NCBI GenBank assembly: GCA_029260575.1
Contig: JAJDDB010000023.1
Span: forward strand, 1-64,000
DNA from: Phycisphaerales bacterium
GTDB taxonomy: Bacteria; Planctomycetota; Phycisphaerae; Phycisphaerales; SM1A02
Direction: 5' to 3'
Length of the DNA stretch: 64,000 nt
Shown here: positions 18,428 to 27,643 of the stretch, in pieces
How the letters are laid out: each line of letters opens with the position of its first letter
Position numbering within the stretch: the stretch's first letter is position 1
Notes under the pieces: model-generated
Seen by the model: the letters and a program-made list of their open reading frames with translations, nothing else
Told to the model about the DNA's origin: nothing
The model's database searches: none
Made by a program: the position numbers and the translations under genes

Positions 18428-19128
18428 AGTGTGGACAGGCTTGATGTTTGGCCGAAGAAGCCTCGGCGTGATAGGCTCGAACCATGCTTGATGTCCTTCG
18501 ACCGCTGGAATTGATGCTGCTGTGTTTTGCTGGCATGCTCACCGAGCGTGAACGGGCGATCAACCTGTATCTGCGAGAAGAGAATCGGATTCTTCGCGAG
18601 CAGTTGGGCAAGCGCCCTCGACTGACGGATGACCAACGAGTTCGACTTGCCGTGCGTGGCAAAAAGCTAGGGCGCAAACTGCTCGGTGAATGGGCGTCTA
18701 TCGTCACTCCGGACACCATCCTGCGTTGGCATCGACGATTGATCGCGGCCAAGTTCGATTTCAGCGATCGACGCGGCCCAGGCAGACCTCCGGTGATCAA
18801 TCTGCTTCGCCAATTGGTTGTTCGCATGGCGCTGGAGAATCCGCAGTGGGGTTATGACCGCATTGAAGGAGAGATCAAGAAGCTTGGACATCAGCTCGCG
18901 CCGACGACTGTGCGCAACATCCTGAGAGCCAATGGAGTCGAGCCATCGCCGGAACGTCGCAAACGTACAACGTGGCGCGACTTTCTACGTTCGAACTGGT
19001 CATGTCTGGCTGCTGCAGATTTCTTCACTGTAGAAGTATGGACATGCCGCGGGCTTGTCACATATTACGTGCTGTTCGTACTCGATCTTTCGACACGTCG
19101 TGTACATGTTGCCGGCATCACGAGCAAC
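18373..19128 (+). mobile_element. IS-A copy 2, 5' part
   Basis: The end GTATGGTGCACTTATTCCG is an IS-A end. The copy reads on the plus strand and is cut at 19128 by another IS-A copy in the opposite orientation. Confidence 0.75.
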
Positions 19129-19191
19129 GTATGGTGCATTTACTTGGGCGCGGAGAACCTGAACGTGCAGAACTTCTGGGTGTCAAATTGA
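18484..19191 (+). pseudogene. IS-A transposase, truncated within the catalytic core
   Basis: The first ~216 residues match the 358-residue IS-A transposase, including the N-terminal hydrophobic helix, the coiled coil, [16 protein letters not shown] and the first catalytic Asp (AADFF). The match ends at HVAGIT. Foreign residues follow from the neighbouring element up to a stop at 19191. The second Asp and the Glu are missing, so it is inactive. Confidence 0.85.
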
Positions 19192-19220
19192 TGCTGAATC
19201 ACCAGAGCTGAATCACCGCT

Positions 19221-19382
19221 TCAACGACTCACGATTTCCGCGCTCCGCAGGCGCTGGTTCTCCTTAAGCAACTGCTTCAACTCTCGGTGGGATTCCAGAT
19301 TGATCCAACCGAACAGCCACAGACGAGCACGCATCAGGTGCGTTCGAAACGGCCAACGTGGCAGTCGTTCGCGAGGACTCAT
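19221..19382 (-). CDS. 53-residue frame overlapping the IS-A transposase stop
   Basis: The ATG at 19382 overlaps the transposase stop (ATGA). The product is basic at its N-terminus (SPRERLPRWPFRTHLMRARL), then WLFGWINLESHRELKQLLKENQRLRSAE. That part resembles the hydrophobic helix plus coiled coil at the start of the IS-A, IS-B and IS-C transposases. It may be a leftover N-terminal piece of a fifth related transposase, or a small accessory protein carried by this IS-A copy. IS-A copy 1 lacks it. Confidence 0.4.
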   Translation of the reverse strand: MSPRERLPRWPFRTHLMRARLWLFGWINLESHRELKQLLKENQRLRSAEIVSR

Positions 19383-20455
19383 GCAGCCTGCCCTCGGTAC
19401 GAACGAAGGAGACCGCCCAAACGTTCATCGCATTGAACTACATGTGCCGGCGTTGACTCAATGCACGTAGAATTGATTGTCCAATTGCCGATTCCCTGAT
19501 GCGGTCGCTCTTCGTTATAATGCTCGATGTATTCATCGATCGCGTGACGTAATGATCGCTCTCCGAAGAAGATCAGCCGCTCAGTACACTCGGTCTTCAT
19601 GGAACGGACAAATCGTTCTGCGTACGCGTTCAAATTCGGCGAACGTGCTGGAAGTCGCACCGGCGTAACGCCTGAGCGAACAAGCATCTGCCGGAATTCG
19701 TGAGAGTACTTGCTGTCGCGATCGATCATCAGAAAGCGCTTGTCTCGCAGAAAGCCGTCAAATGGATCCGTGAGATTCCTCACTATTTGCATCATCCAGT
19801 GTTCGTTTGGATTACGTGTGATGCCGGCAACATGCACGCGACGTGTTGAAAGATCGAGAACGAACAGCACGTAATGCGTGACGAGCCCGCGGCAGGTCCA
19901 GACTTCGACCGTGAAGAAATCTGCGGCTGCCAGGCATGACCAGTTCGCTCGCAGGAAATTGCGCCATGTCGTTCGCTTTCGACGTTCTGGTGATGGTTCG
20001 ATCCCATGTGCCTTCAAGATGTTGCGCACAGTTGTCGGTGCGAGTTGATGCCCGAGCTTCTTTATCTCGCCTTCGATGCGGTCATAGCCCCACAGCGGAT
20101 TCTCCAGAGCCATGCGAACAATTAGTCGCCGAAGGAGATTGATCACCGGTGGCCTGCCAGGACCGCGTCGACTGCTGAAGTCAAACTTGGCTGCAATCAA
20201 GCATCGATGCCAACGTAGGATCGTGTCAGGTGTGACGATAGACGCCCATTCACCCAACAGCTTGCGCCCGAGCTTCTTGCCGAGCACAGCGAGTCGAATT
20301 CGTTGATCGTCCGTTAGACGTGGTCGCTTGCCCAATTGCTCGCGAAGGATCCGGTTCTCTTCTCGCAGATACAGATTGATTGCTCGTTCACGTTCAGTGA
20401 GAATTCCCGCGAAACACAGCAACATCAACTCAAGCGGTCGAAGCATGTCAAGCAT
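19379..20455 (-). CDS. IS-A transposase (rve/DDE integrase-core family)
   Basis: The product is 358 residues, the same length as IS-A copy 1 and very similar throughout. The catalytic Asp residues (AADFF and IDRDSKY) and the Glu (RSMKTECTERL) are present. The C-terminus is SYRGQAA. It catalyses transposition of its element. It reads opposite to the truncated IS-A copy 2 beside it, so the two copies form an inverted pair. Confidence 0.85.
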   Translation of the reverse strand: MLDMLRPLELMLLCFAGILTERERAINLYLREENRILREQLGKRPRLTDDQRIRLAVLGKKLGRKLLGEWASIVTPDTILRWHRCLIAAKFDFSSRRGPGRPPVINLLRRLIVRMALENPLWGYDRIEGEIKKLGHQLAPTTVRNILKAHGIEPSPERRKRTTWRNFLRANWSCLAAADFFTVEVWTCRGLVTHYVLFVLDLSTRRVHVAGITRNPNEHWMMQIVRNLTDPFDGFLRDKRFLMIDRDSKYSHEFRQMLVRSGVTPVRLPARSPNLNAYAERFVRSMKTECTERLIFFGERSLRHAIDEYIEHYNEERPHQGIGNWTINSTCIESTPAHVVQCDERLGGLLRSYRGQAA

Positions 20456-20566
20456 AGTCCGAGCTTACAGTGCAGTTGGTTGATCGGCCGAATTAGAACC
20501 TCATCAACGCGTCGTCCACCGTTGCAAACACAGGACTTGCAGTTCGGCCGAATACTTGCACCATAC

Positions 20567-20641
20567 GCGTTTCCACTGTGCCTTAACATGCTAGAATGAC
20601 TGTGTTTGCGGGTGGGCTAAATATTGGACCCATACGCCATA
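20567..20641. repeat. IS-C right end
   Basis: The inverse complement of this stretch (ATGGCGTATGGGTCCAATA, then TTTAGCCCACCC and GTTAAGGCACAGTGGAAA) matches 17451-17522. It closes the nested block and is interrupted internally by IS-A copy 3. Confidence 0.75.
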
Positions 20642-20686
20642 TCAGTCTTGAACGTTGTCATTTGCAGACTCTTTGGTCGCCACGGA

Positions 20687-20905
20687 TCATTGCCTAGGAC
20701 TTAGAACCTTAATGTCCTGGATGTCAGCCTCAGTGAATGGGATCTCGGATGATCCGGCTACTTCGGTGACAATACCGCCTGCTATGACTGCATTCTCAAA
20801 TCGGCGCCCATCGTTCAATACAATAACAGCAATCTGATATCCCATCCCAGTCTCGGGCTGTTCAAGGAGTATTGGAGCCCACTTCTTGCTAAGCTTCAGT
20901 GACAT
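20687..20905 (-). CDS. Small candidate immunity protein of RHS-2
   Basis: The product is 72 residues: a helix (LSKKWAPILLEQPETGMGYQ), then a short beta sheet (IAVIVLNDGRRFENAVIAGG), then IPFTEADIQDIKVL. I recall this pattern (KW...L..QPE.GMGYQ...L.DGR) as a recurring small bacterial family found next to toxin-like genes; that memory is not checked. The start lies 11 bases behind the RHS-2 stop, the usual place for an immunity gene. It has no signal or membrane segment, so it would neutralise the toxin in the cytoplasm. Confidence 0.6.
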   Translation of the reverse strand: MSLKLSKKWAPILLEQPETGMGYQIAVIVLNDGRRFENAVIAGGIVTEVAGSSEIPFTEADIQDIKVLSPRQ

Positions 20906-20916
20906 CTGTGTTCCTC

Positions 20917-23900
20917 CTACGGGATTGTAGGAATCAAATTGCCCACTGTACCCGGACTAGTACCAAATGGGAAGAATACTTCTGCCCCACTTCCACCAAT
21001 CACTGGACGCGGGCCAACAATCCACGTTCCTTCTGACGGCGATACTATGAACGCCCTAGTTCGAGGCACATCAGGATAGGGAAGGTTGTATCGGCTATTC
21101 AGCAACGGCCGAGGCAACATACCTTCGGATGAGGGTGCCGCATATGTTCCAGGCGCTAGGCCTCGATCGGCCGATACGCGACTGAACTCAGGATCACCCG
21201 TTTCATATCGAATGAACGTCTCGTTCGGTTGCGTTTGACGATACGTTGACAGCCGCTGACCTTCCGGAATTGTATCAGCTGACGGTCGGGTTGGTGCAGG
21301 AACGGCAGCGGGGCGAAAGAGCTGGAATGCCTTTGCGTCTGGCATGTAGCCGGCACGCAAACCGGCTAAAGCCAATAGACCTTCACCGGTCAAATCGAAA
21401 GCGTCTCCGATTGCTTCAGCATCGCCTCTACACACACCCTCTGCAGTATCTGCGACATTTTCGCCAAAGCCTGCCATGGAACCACCAGCCATAATCAACG
21501 CGATGTCGCCCGTAGATGCTGACGAATCTGCCAGCGCAATCTCAGTTGCAGCCTGCATTAAGGCTGACTTCCTAAATGCCTCTTCGTCACCCATCATTCC
21601 GACTCGATTCTGAGTCAGAACTTTCGCTTCTTGCACAGTGCGATGAATACCAAGCAACTTCTTTTCCACGCGCGATCGCGAAGATTCTTGGAAACCGCGA
21701 ATTGCAGCCCTGTATTCTTCGTCACTTGCATTCCAGTCTCCAGCATATAACAACTTGAGCAATCCGAGTCCTAGTGGATCAATGGCCACCACTGGACTGC
21801 TTCGGACAAACTCATACAAACTTGCGCCATCCCCATACCCCGCCGGGTCGCGCGTGATGAACCGTCCGAGCTGCGGATCGTAACACCGATACCGCACCGC
21901 GTACTGCTGCGTTTCGTTGTTGAAGCAGTAGCCGTGGTAGCCGAGGATATTATCCGTCGGCGTCATGCCAGTCACCGGACTCAGCTCACCGGCGTTGATC
22001 CCGGAATCCGATGAAAGCCCGTCATATAAATTGAGGTCCGCGGTATCGACGTCGCCGTCCCGATCCAGATCGGCTTCGGCGCGATATCCCGCCTCGGTAA
22101 TGAGTGTCGGGTCCACTGGGAACTTGCGCACACCGGCCAATGATGAGACGATTGATCTGTCGCTGCCGTCACGGTCACCATCCGCATCGACGTCATACTT
22201 CGGATGATGCTGCGCAACGCCGTAGGCCGTGTAACTGTTGCGCTCCACGACCTCTGCAGCCTCATCGAGCTGCGCCACGGTCGTGCCCTGCACATCATCG
22301 AGGTGGTAGTAGTAGTCCACTTCTTCCGCAGGCGCGAGTACGAAATCGAAGGCACCGTCGCCATCGGTATCGGTCCGGCGCACCACGAGGTCGTCAATGC
22401 CGCGAAGACCCCACAGGTAATTGATATTCCGATCGATCGACCCCGGCGAACCCGAGGACCAGCTGTCCCAGACATCTTCATCGATGATCTGCCAGTCCGC
22501 GGTGTAGTACATGTCACGACGCTGATCGAGCATGCCGTCGAGATCGGTGTCAGTGCGACGCTTGATTCGATGATGCAGGCCGTTGTATTCGTACTCGCCG
22601 CGAGTCTCGGCGGTCTCCGACTGCATCACATTGTCGACGTCAACGTACTCGACCTTGACGAGACGATTCCACGCATCGTGCGTGTATCGAAACAGAAAAT
22701 CCTGATCTACATCTGCATCGGGAAACTCATGATCGTCAATGTTGCCGGCATCGTCGTACGAGATGTCGCCGGGATCAGTTGCATCGGTGTCCAATTCGGT
22801 GAGTTCGTTGATCGCATCATCGTGATCTCTCTTGACGAATGAGTCAACGTTCGGTCCCATGTCATCAAACGTGCCATATGGCGCCGTGTCATCGGTAATG
22901 ATTTGGTCCCAGTTGCCGAGCATGTCCAGCGACCAATTCTCGCCGCCGGAGTCCGCAGTGAACGCGAAGGTGGTCACCAATTCATATCCACTGCCGCGTG
23001 TTGCATGCGTCAATCTGTCCAGATCGTCATATGTGTATTTGTTACTCTGGTTCTGTTGAGCGCCTTGTCGTCGATCAAATGAAGCAGTTCGATTTGAATC
23101 TTCATCGTAGTTGTACAATCGTTCGACAATAGCCGGAATGTTCGAGACGGCTGAAGAGCTGCCGTGAATGGTGAAATCGCCATCGACCCATGTATGCCGC
23201 AGGACCCGGCCGAATCGATCGAATCCCGGATAGATGCCTGCGTTTTCGGTCTTCGTACCGAAGTTGCGTTCGCCGGTGTGGGACGTGGTGTAGTCGAGTT
23301 GTACGTCAACTTCATAGAGATCGGCCACAGCAAGCATCGTGACACCGATGTGGTCATACTCGACGCCAACGTCAAACGCCGAGGGTGAAACCATATCGTC
23401 TTCGAGCTTGACAACGCGACTAATCAGATCATCGAGCCCGTCCGCTGTGCCGTATTCAACCGTCCATCCGGCGCTGTTGACACCTTCAACTTCTGACTGG
23501 CGATAGTGATTCCTGGATTCGCTGGACGCATAGGAGTACGCGACCTTGGGGGTCGAACCATCGACTGCTCCTAGATGATCTTGCCAAACTTCATTGATGT
23601 CCCACGTCGTTTCGTAGGTGAATTCAACCTGATTGCGTATAGTTGACCCTGTTGTGACACCCGCATAGGACGTGACTTCATGAACACGACCAGCATTATC
23701 AAATGCGATACCGATCGACTTGATCCAGTCGTCCGCTTCTCCACTTGGAATGGTTGTGGCCTTGTCAAGCGTGACACGACCAAGCAGATCACGCTCATAC
23801 TCGTGAACCACGCCGCGTTGATCCTCAATGGTGATGACTTCGCCCAGTTGATTGTAGGCATGCAGCACCGAGTCACCGTCCGGGTATTTCACCTCGCGCA

Positions 23901-26900
23901 GAAGGTCGTTGGAATTCAGTTCTGACGGATGAGGGGAATCCGAGTCCGTAACGACGTACATGTATTCCGTAACCTGTGTCAGTCCACTGTCTTCTTCCGG
24001 TGCGCTTGTATCACTCGGAACGTGTAATACGCGTTGTGTCATATTGCCAATACCGTCATAAGCAAACGTCGTAACACGATCCTTGTCGAGCTCTGTATCG
24101 TCAAGGCCCCCGGTAATCTTCCATCGCAGATTTGTGTTGTCCCAATCTATGTCAGTTGCACTCACCTTGCCTGCGTCGTCTTCGGCGGCCTCCACAACAG
24201 CGATCGCGCGATTCAAATCATCATAGAAGTAATTCGTTATTTGCCCTCTTGAATCAGTGACTGATTCAACAAGACCGCGTTTGTCATAAGTTGTTTCGAC
24301 CTCAAGATCAGCTCCAACCGTCGTCCATGTGCGCGGATCCGCCGAATCATTGGCGGGCGCTGTGCCTCCATACTCAAAGTTGGTCTTGCGCGTGCCAAAG
24401 TTGATTTCACTGACAACTCGATCCGCAGTGTCATACTCGAACCCGAAATACGACGTTATAACTTTCTTGGCATCTTGTCCCGTGAACGCCGACAGTGCAC
24501 CAGCGACTGTGTCGTTGTCGTGCGTGCGAAGGTATTGCGTTGTCAGTGCCAGAAGATTCTGCTCATCAATGTAATCAAACACCGTCTGCTGCAGTACGAC
24601 ATCATCACTCACGACTGCTTCATGCGTCGATGTCGAATAAACGTCATCGTAATCATCGTCAAAAGTGCTCGCCCCGTTGTCACTGCCGTCGGTCACATAC
24701 GAAGTCTCAACGCGCCCAAGACCGTCATAGGTCATCTTTCGTCGAGGTGTATTCGGTCCCCACTCACCAACCGGACGACCGACTTCATCGAACCATCGAC
24801 GCACTTCCAAATATGTCGGACTGCCCTGGCTGGGATCAATCGCCGTCTTGACGCTGTACACGCGACCGCGCTGACTGTAGAAGATATCACGATATTGACT
24901 TCGGTTTGTTTCTGAATCGGCTGCGGGAGGTGAAGAAGGAGCTGAACTCGGTGCAAAGAGGGCCTCTTCGGTCACCCGATCAAGGTTGTCGTACGCCGTT
25001 GCGCTGGCATACGGCTTTTCGGGGCGAACGACGCCCGTCTGCCGATCACGGAAGTCATAGAAATAGTCCGTGATGCGATCAGTCGCATCCTCAGACTCAA
25101 CAACCCGAGTGAGATTCCCGTTGCCCACGCCTTGCGTACTTGTTCCAGATGCTCCGTCGTAAATCAGTTGCTGCGTCGTGACCATGTCACCCGTTTGGTC
25201 GTCGGGATCCGTGCCAATACCGGCGGCAGTCACTCGGTCAAGTACATCATAGGTGAATGACTGATATGTCCCGTTTGGATTCTTGGAATGAAGCAGACGC
25301 CCAAGCGCGTCGTAGGTAAATTCGCTTACATACTTCTCAGGCTCAAGTGCACCTGCATCGACATCATGCCATACAGTCGTCTCCTTAACCAGACCACTCA
25401 GATCATGAGTCACCGCACTTCGCGTCAACAGGTCGACAGCATCCTCGTCTAGGTCATAGATCGATATTGGCCACGTATATCCACTAGTTGCTGTGTAAAA
25501 AGTATAGGCCGCTTCAACCTCGCAGTCTTGTGTCGCAATCACGTCATTGTCAGCATTGCGCCACGTAATTGTTGCGGGACCGTTGTACTCACTGCCTGCC
25601 GACAACTCGTGCGGCAAACGAATTTCTGCGTAGTACTCGATTCCATCGCGATCCGGAGAGTCACGCATTTCACGCCTGATATACGTGTGAACTCCACCCG
25701 GAGATGTCGTCTGCTGCACGCGACCAAGCAGGTCATAGACGATCTCCGTCGTCAATGAGTCTCCGTCCGAATTCCGCCCATCAAAGTGCACGTCTGTGGG
25801 AAGACTCCCCGGCAGGTCACCGGCTAAAAACTCCGTGCCTGCTACCGGCGAATCGGCATTCCGTTCAATCTGCGTTGGTAGCCCGGTACCAACATGAAAC
25901 TCACGCCTCGTGAGCACATTGTCAGCTGTACGACTCCAGTAATTGCGCCCCTGCGTGTCGAAAAACTCGTGGGTGTAGAAATGGCCGCCGGGTCCGTATT
26001 CGTCTTCAGTACTCGTGTCATCTGCCTCAGCCTCAACCTTCGTTTCAATCCACTCAATGTCGTCATCATCGACGCTCGCGCCATGAAACTCGTATAGAAA
26101 CTCGATCTTCTCTATGTCGTCGGCATTGGAACTGCTTGCACTTTGATAGCGTTGAATACTGGTAGGCAGGTGTCTTCGTTCATTTCCAGAATCCGCACTC
26201 GGATACTCGATCTCTTCGATGAGTGTGCAATCCGTGCAGCTGTCGTTGACGTCAAAATTCGGATCGCCCTCTTTGATCTCACGCTCGATCAGACGATTGT
26301 CGTCGTTAAAATCGAACACGTACACCAATCCAGAGCTCTCCTCTGTGATTGACGGTGCGGTGGTACCGTTGCCGGCGGTATACCCGCTCAGCGATGATGG
26401 CGTGTACTCTGCAATTCGATTGCCTGCATCGTCGTACTTATATTGCCGAAGCCATGTGCCAACATTGGCTGTTGTGTCGTCCTGCACGGCAATGATCTGC
26501 ACATATGGCACGTCCTCGTCACCGAGTTTCTCCATTTCATAGAAATAGGTGCGATAGTCGTCAAAGCCGCTCGCGCCGAGGCTCTCTTCGACACACCTGA
26601 TCGTTGTGGCTCCGGGAAGAGAACCATCACGATCCCAATACGTGTAGGACTTGCGTTTGCCTTGTGTCCCCGAACCCCCACAACCACATGCTGACTGAAT
26701 ATGTTGCACCAACACGCGGCCGGGACTAGCCTCATATTCTTCAATAACCTTCGCGGCAAGATCAGCAACGTAGTATGTGTCCATTCCATCTGAGAACGTA
26801 GCGCCGTCATCTTGACTGAGTAGATGTGTTGCGGCTTCTTCGACATCATCTGTGTTGCCAGTTGTGTCTCCTTGCGCAAAATACTCAATCTGCTCGGGCA

Positions 26901-27618
26901 AAATCACCATCTTGAGCTGATGCTCATCGCCAGCCCAAATGAATCGCTCACTACCCATCTCTCCAACTGAACCGGATTCGTTGCCATCATCTCGGTGATA
27001 CCTGTACTGCGTAATCAACGGCCGCCACGCTTCGCCAAAAAAACCACTGTCCGGATCAATACGAACGAGACGTGTTACCTGAACGAGATCACCGGTTGTA
27101 CCGAGATCGTCACTTAGATCCGTGTCAGTATCATCCATATACGTATAGATGATGTGTTGCGTGACTACTGGAACGGTCGTTCCTTCTTCGCCGTTGTAGC
27201 GGGCGACCTTGACTTCCTTTAAACGTCCCTGATTGGCCGATGACGTTTTTGAATCCCAGAAGAAGCTGATGTCTGCTTCCGGAAACGTCGCCTCATCAAG
27301 ATCACCGTTGATTCGGATCTGCGTAACGCGTGCTACAGTTGGATTGCTGTAGATCGTGTACTTGTAAGTATGGGCATTGCCATAAATGTCTCGTCGTTGG
27401 AGCAGGAGACCTTCGTACGGCCCTGTGTCAGTCACATCAAAGTAACCCGACGTTTCACCTGAACCATTCTCTCGATAGAAATCCATCTCCCACTGCCCGG
27501 CCTCAATCACTCTCCAAACAGGAATGATCAAATCATCGTGCAATCCGTCAATCGTTACGGTCGCTCGCGTCACGATCTGGGTCGTTGATCCAGGAACTGG
27601 CCAAGGGGGACCGTCCAT
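20917..27618 (-). CDS. Giant RHS/YD-repeat protein, 5'-truncated by IS-D (RHS-2)
   Basis: The frame encodes 2233 residues from the ATG at 27618. Its first residues (STTQIVTRATVTIDGL, then VWRVIEAGQWEMDFYRENG) align with RHS-1 around residue 400. The signal peptide, Cys-rich region and shell entry are therefore missing, cut by IS-D at 27644. YD repeats (YDALGRL, YDGLGRV, YDDLDRL) are followed by a dockerin-like insert (YDVDADGDRDG, ADLDRDGDVDTAD) near 1806-1866 and the core GRFITRDPAGYGDGASLYE ending DPLGL. A 284-residue tip follows. Its last ~110 residues (ETFIRYETGDPEFSRV, GTYAAP) recall ADP-ribosyltransferase-like toxins. Without a signal it may be silent. Confidence 0.85.
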   Translation of the reverse strand: MDGPPWPVPGSTTQIVTRATVTIDGLHDDLIIPVWRVIEAGQWEMDFYRENGSGETSGYFDVTDTGPYEGLLLQRRDIYGNAHTYKYTIYSNPTVARVTQIRINGDLDEATFPEADISFFWDSKTSSANQGRLKEVKVARYNGEEGTTVPVVTQHIIYTYMDDTDTDLSDDLGTTGDLVQVTRLVRIDPDSGFFGEAWRPLITQYRYHRDDGNESGSVGEMGSERFIWAGDEHQLKMVILPEQIEYFAQGDTTGNTDDVEEAATHLLSQDDGATFSDGMDTYYVADLAAKVIEEYEASPGRVLVQHIQSACGCGGSGTQGKRKSYTYWDRDGSLPGATTIRCVEESLGASGFDDYRTYFYEMEKLGDEDVPYVQIIAVQDDTTANVGTWLRQYKYDDAGNRIAEYTPSSLSGYTAGNGTTAPSITEESSGLVYVFDFNDDNRLIEREIKEGDPNFDVNDSCTDCTLIEEIEYPSADSGNERRHLPTSIQRYQSASSSNADDIEKIEFLYEFHGASVDDDDIEWIETKVEAEADDTSTEDEYGPGGHFYTHEFFDTQGRNYWSRTADNVLTRREFHVGTGLPTQIERNADSPVAGTEFLAGDLPGSLPTDVHFDGRNSDGDSLTTEIVYDLLGRVQQTTSPGGVHTYIRREMRDSPDRDGIEYYAEIRLPHELSAGSEYNGPATITWRNADNDVIATQDCEVEAAYTFYTATSGYTWPISIYDLDEDAVDLLTRSAVTHDLSGLVKETTVWHDVDAGALEPEKYVSEFTYDALGRLLHSKNPNGTYQSFTYDVLDRVTAAGIGTDPDDQTGDMVTTQQLIYDGASGTSTQGVGNGNLTRVVESEDATDRITDYFYDFRDRQTGVVRPEKPYASATAYDNLDRVTEEALFAPSSAPSSPPAADSETNRSQYRDIFYSQRGRVYSVKTAIDPSQGSPTYLEVRRWFDEVGRPVGEWGPNTPRRKMTYDGLGRVETSYVTDGSDNGASTFDDDYDDVYSTSTHEAVVSDDVVLQQTVFDYIDEQNLLALTTQYLRTHDNDTVAGALSAFTGQDAKKVITSYFGFEYDTADRVVSEINFGTRKTNFEYGGTAPANDSADPRTWTTVGADLEVETTYDKRGLVESVTDSRGQITNYFYDDLNRAIAVVEAAEDDAGKVSATDIDWDNTNLRWKITGGLDDTELDKDRVTTFAYDGIGNMTQRVLHVPSDTSAPEEDSGLTQVTEYMYVVTDSDSPHPSELNSNDLLREVKYPDGDSVLHAYNQLGEVITIEDQRGVVHEYERDLLGRVTLDKATTIPSGEADDWIKSIGIAFDNAGRVHEVTSYAGVTTGSTIRNQVEFTYETTWDINEVWQDHLGAVDGSTPKVAYSYASSESRNHYRQSEVEGVNSAGWTVEYGTADGLDDLISRVVKLEDDMVSPSAFDVGVEYDHIGVTMLAVADLYEVDVQLDYTTSHTGERNFGTKTENAGIYPGFDRFGRVLRHTWVDGDFTIHGSSSAVSNIPAIVERLYNYDEDSNRTASFDRRQGAQQNQSNKYTYDDLDRLTHATRGSGYELVTTFAFTADSGGENWSLDMLGNWDQIITDDTAPYGTFDDMGPNVDSFVKRDHDDAINELTELDTDATDPGDISYDDAGNIDDHEFPDADVDQDFLFRYTHDAWNRLVKVEYVDVDNVMQSETAETRGEYEYNGLHHRIKRRTDTDLDGMLDQRRDMYYTADWQIIDEDVWDSWSSGSPGSIDRNINYLWGLRGIDDLVVRRTDTDGDGAFDFVLAPAEEVDYYYHLDDVQGTTVAQLDEAAEVVERNSYTAYGVAQHHPKYDVDADGDRDGSDRSIVSSLAGVRKFPVDPTLITEAGYRAEADLDRDGDVDTADLNLYDGLSSDSGINAGELSPVTGMTPTDNILGYHGYCFNNETQQYAVRYRCYDPQLGRFITRDPAGYGDGASLYEFVRSSPVVAIDPLGLGLLKLLYAGDWNASDEEYRAAIRGFQESSRSRVEKKLLGIHRTVQEAKVLTQNRVGMMGDEEAFRKSALMQAATEIALADSSASTGDIALIMAGGSMAGFGENVADTAEGVCRGDAEAIGDAFDLTGEGLLALAGLRAGYMPDAKAFQLFRPAAVPAPTRPSADTIPEGQRLSTYRQTQPNETFIRYETGDPEFSRVSADRGLAPGTYAAPSSEGMLPRPLLNSRYNLPYPDVPRTRAFIVSPSEGTWIVGPRPVIGGSGAEVFFPFGTSPGTVGNLIPTIP

Positions 27619-27643
27619 ATCGTCAACAGGAATGTTCGTACCC

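Larger units (their letters stand above)
19129..20566 (-). mobile_element. IS-A copy 3 (complete transposase, about 1438 bp)
   Basis: The left end GTATGGTGCATTTACTTG and the right end ACTTGCACCATAC are inverted. It is about 220 bp longer than copy 1 (1217 bp). The extra sequence lies between the transposase stop and the left end and contains a 53-codon frame. Confidence 0.7.
17450..20641. mobile_element. Nested IS block (at least five insertions)
   Basis: Inverted ends of one element type, IS-C (TATGGCGTATGGGTCCAATATTTAGCCCACCC), bound the block at 17450 and 20641. The order inside is: IS-C end, second IS-C copy, IS-B fragment, IS-A fragment, complete IS-A in opposite orientation, IS-C end. 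Each junction falls inside the previous element, giving a layered insertion history. The block separates RHS-1 with its candidate immunity gene from RHS-2. Confidence 0.8.
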
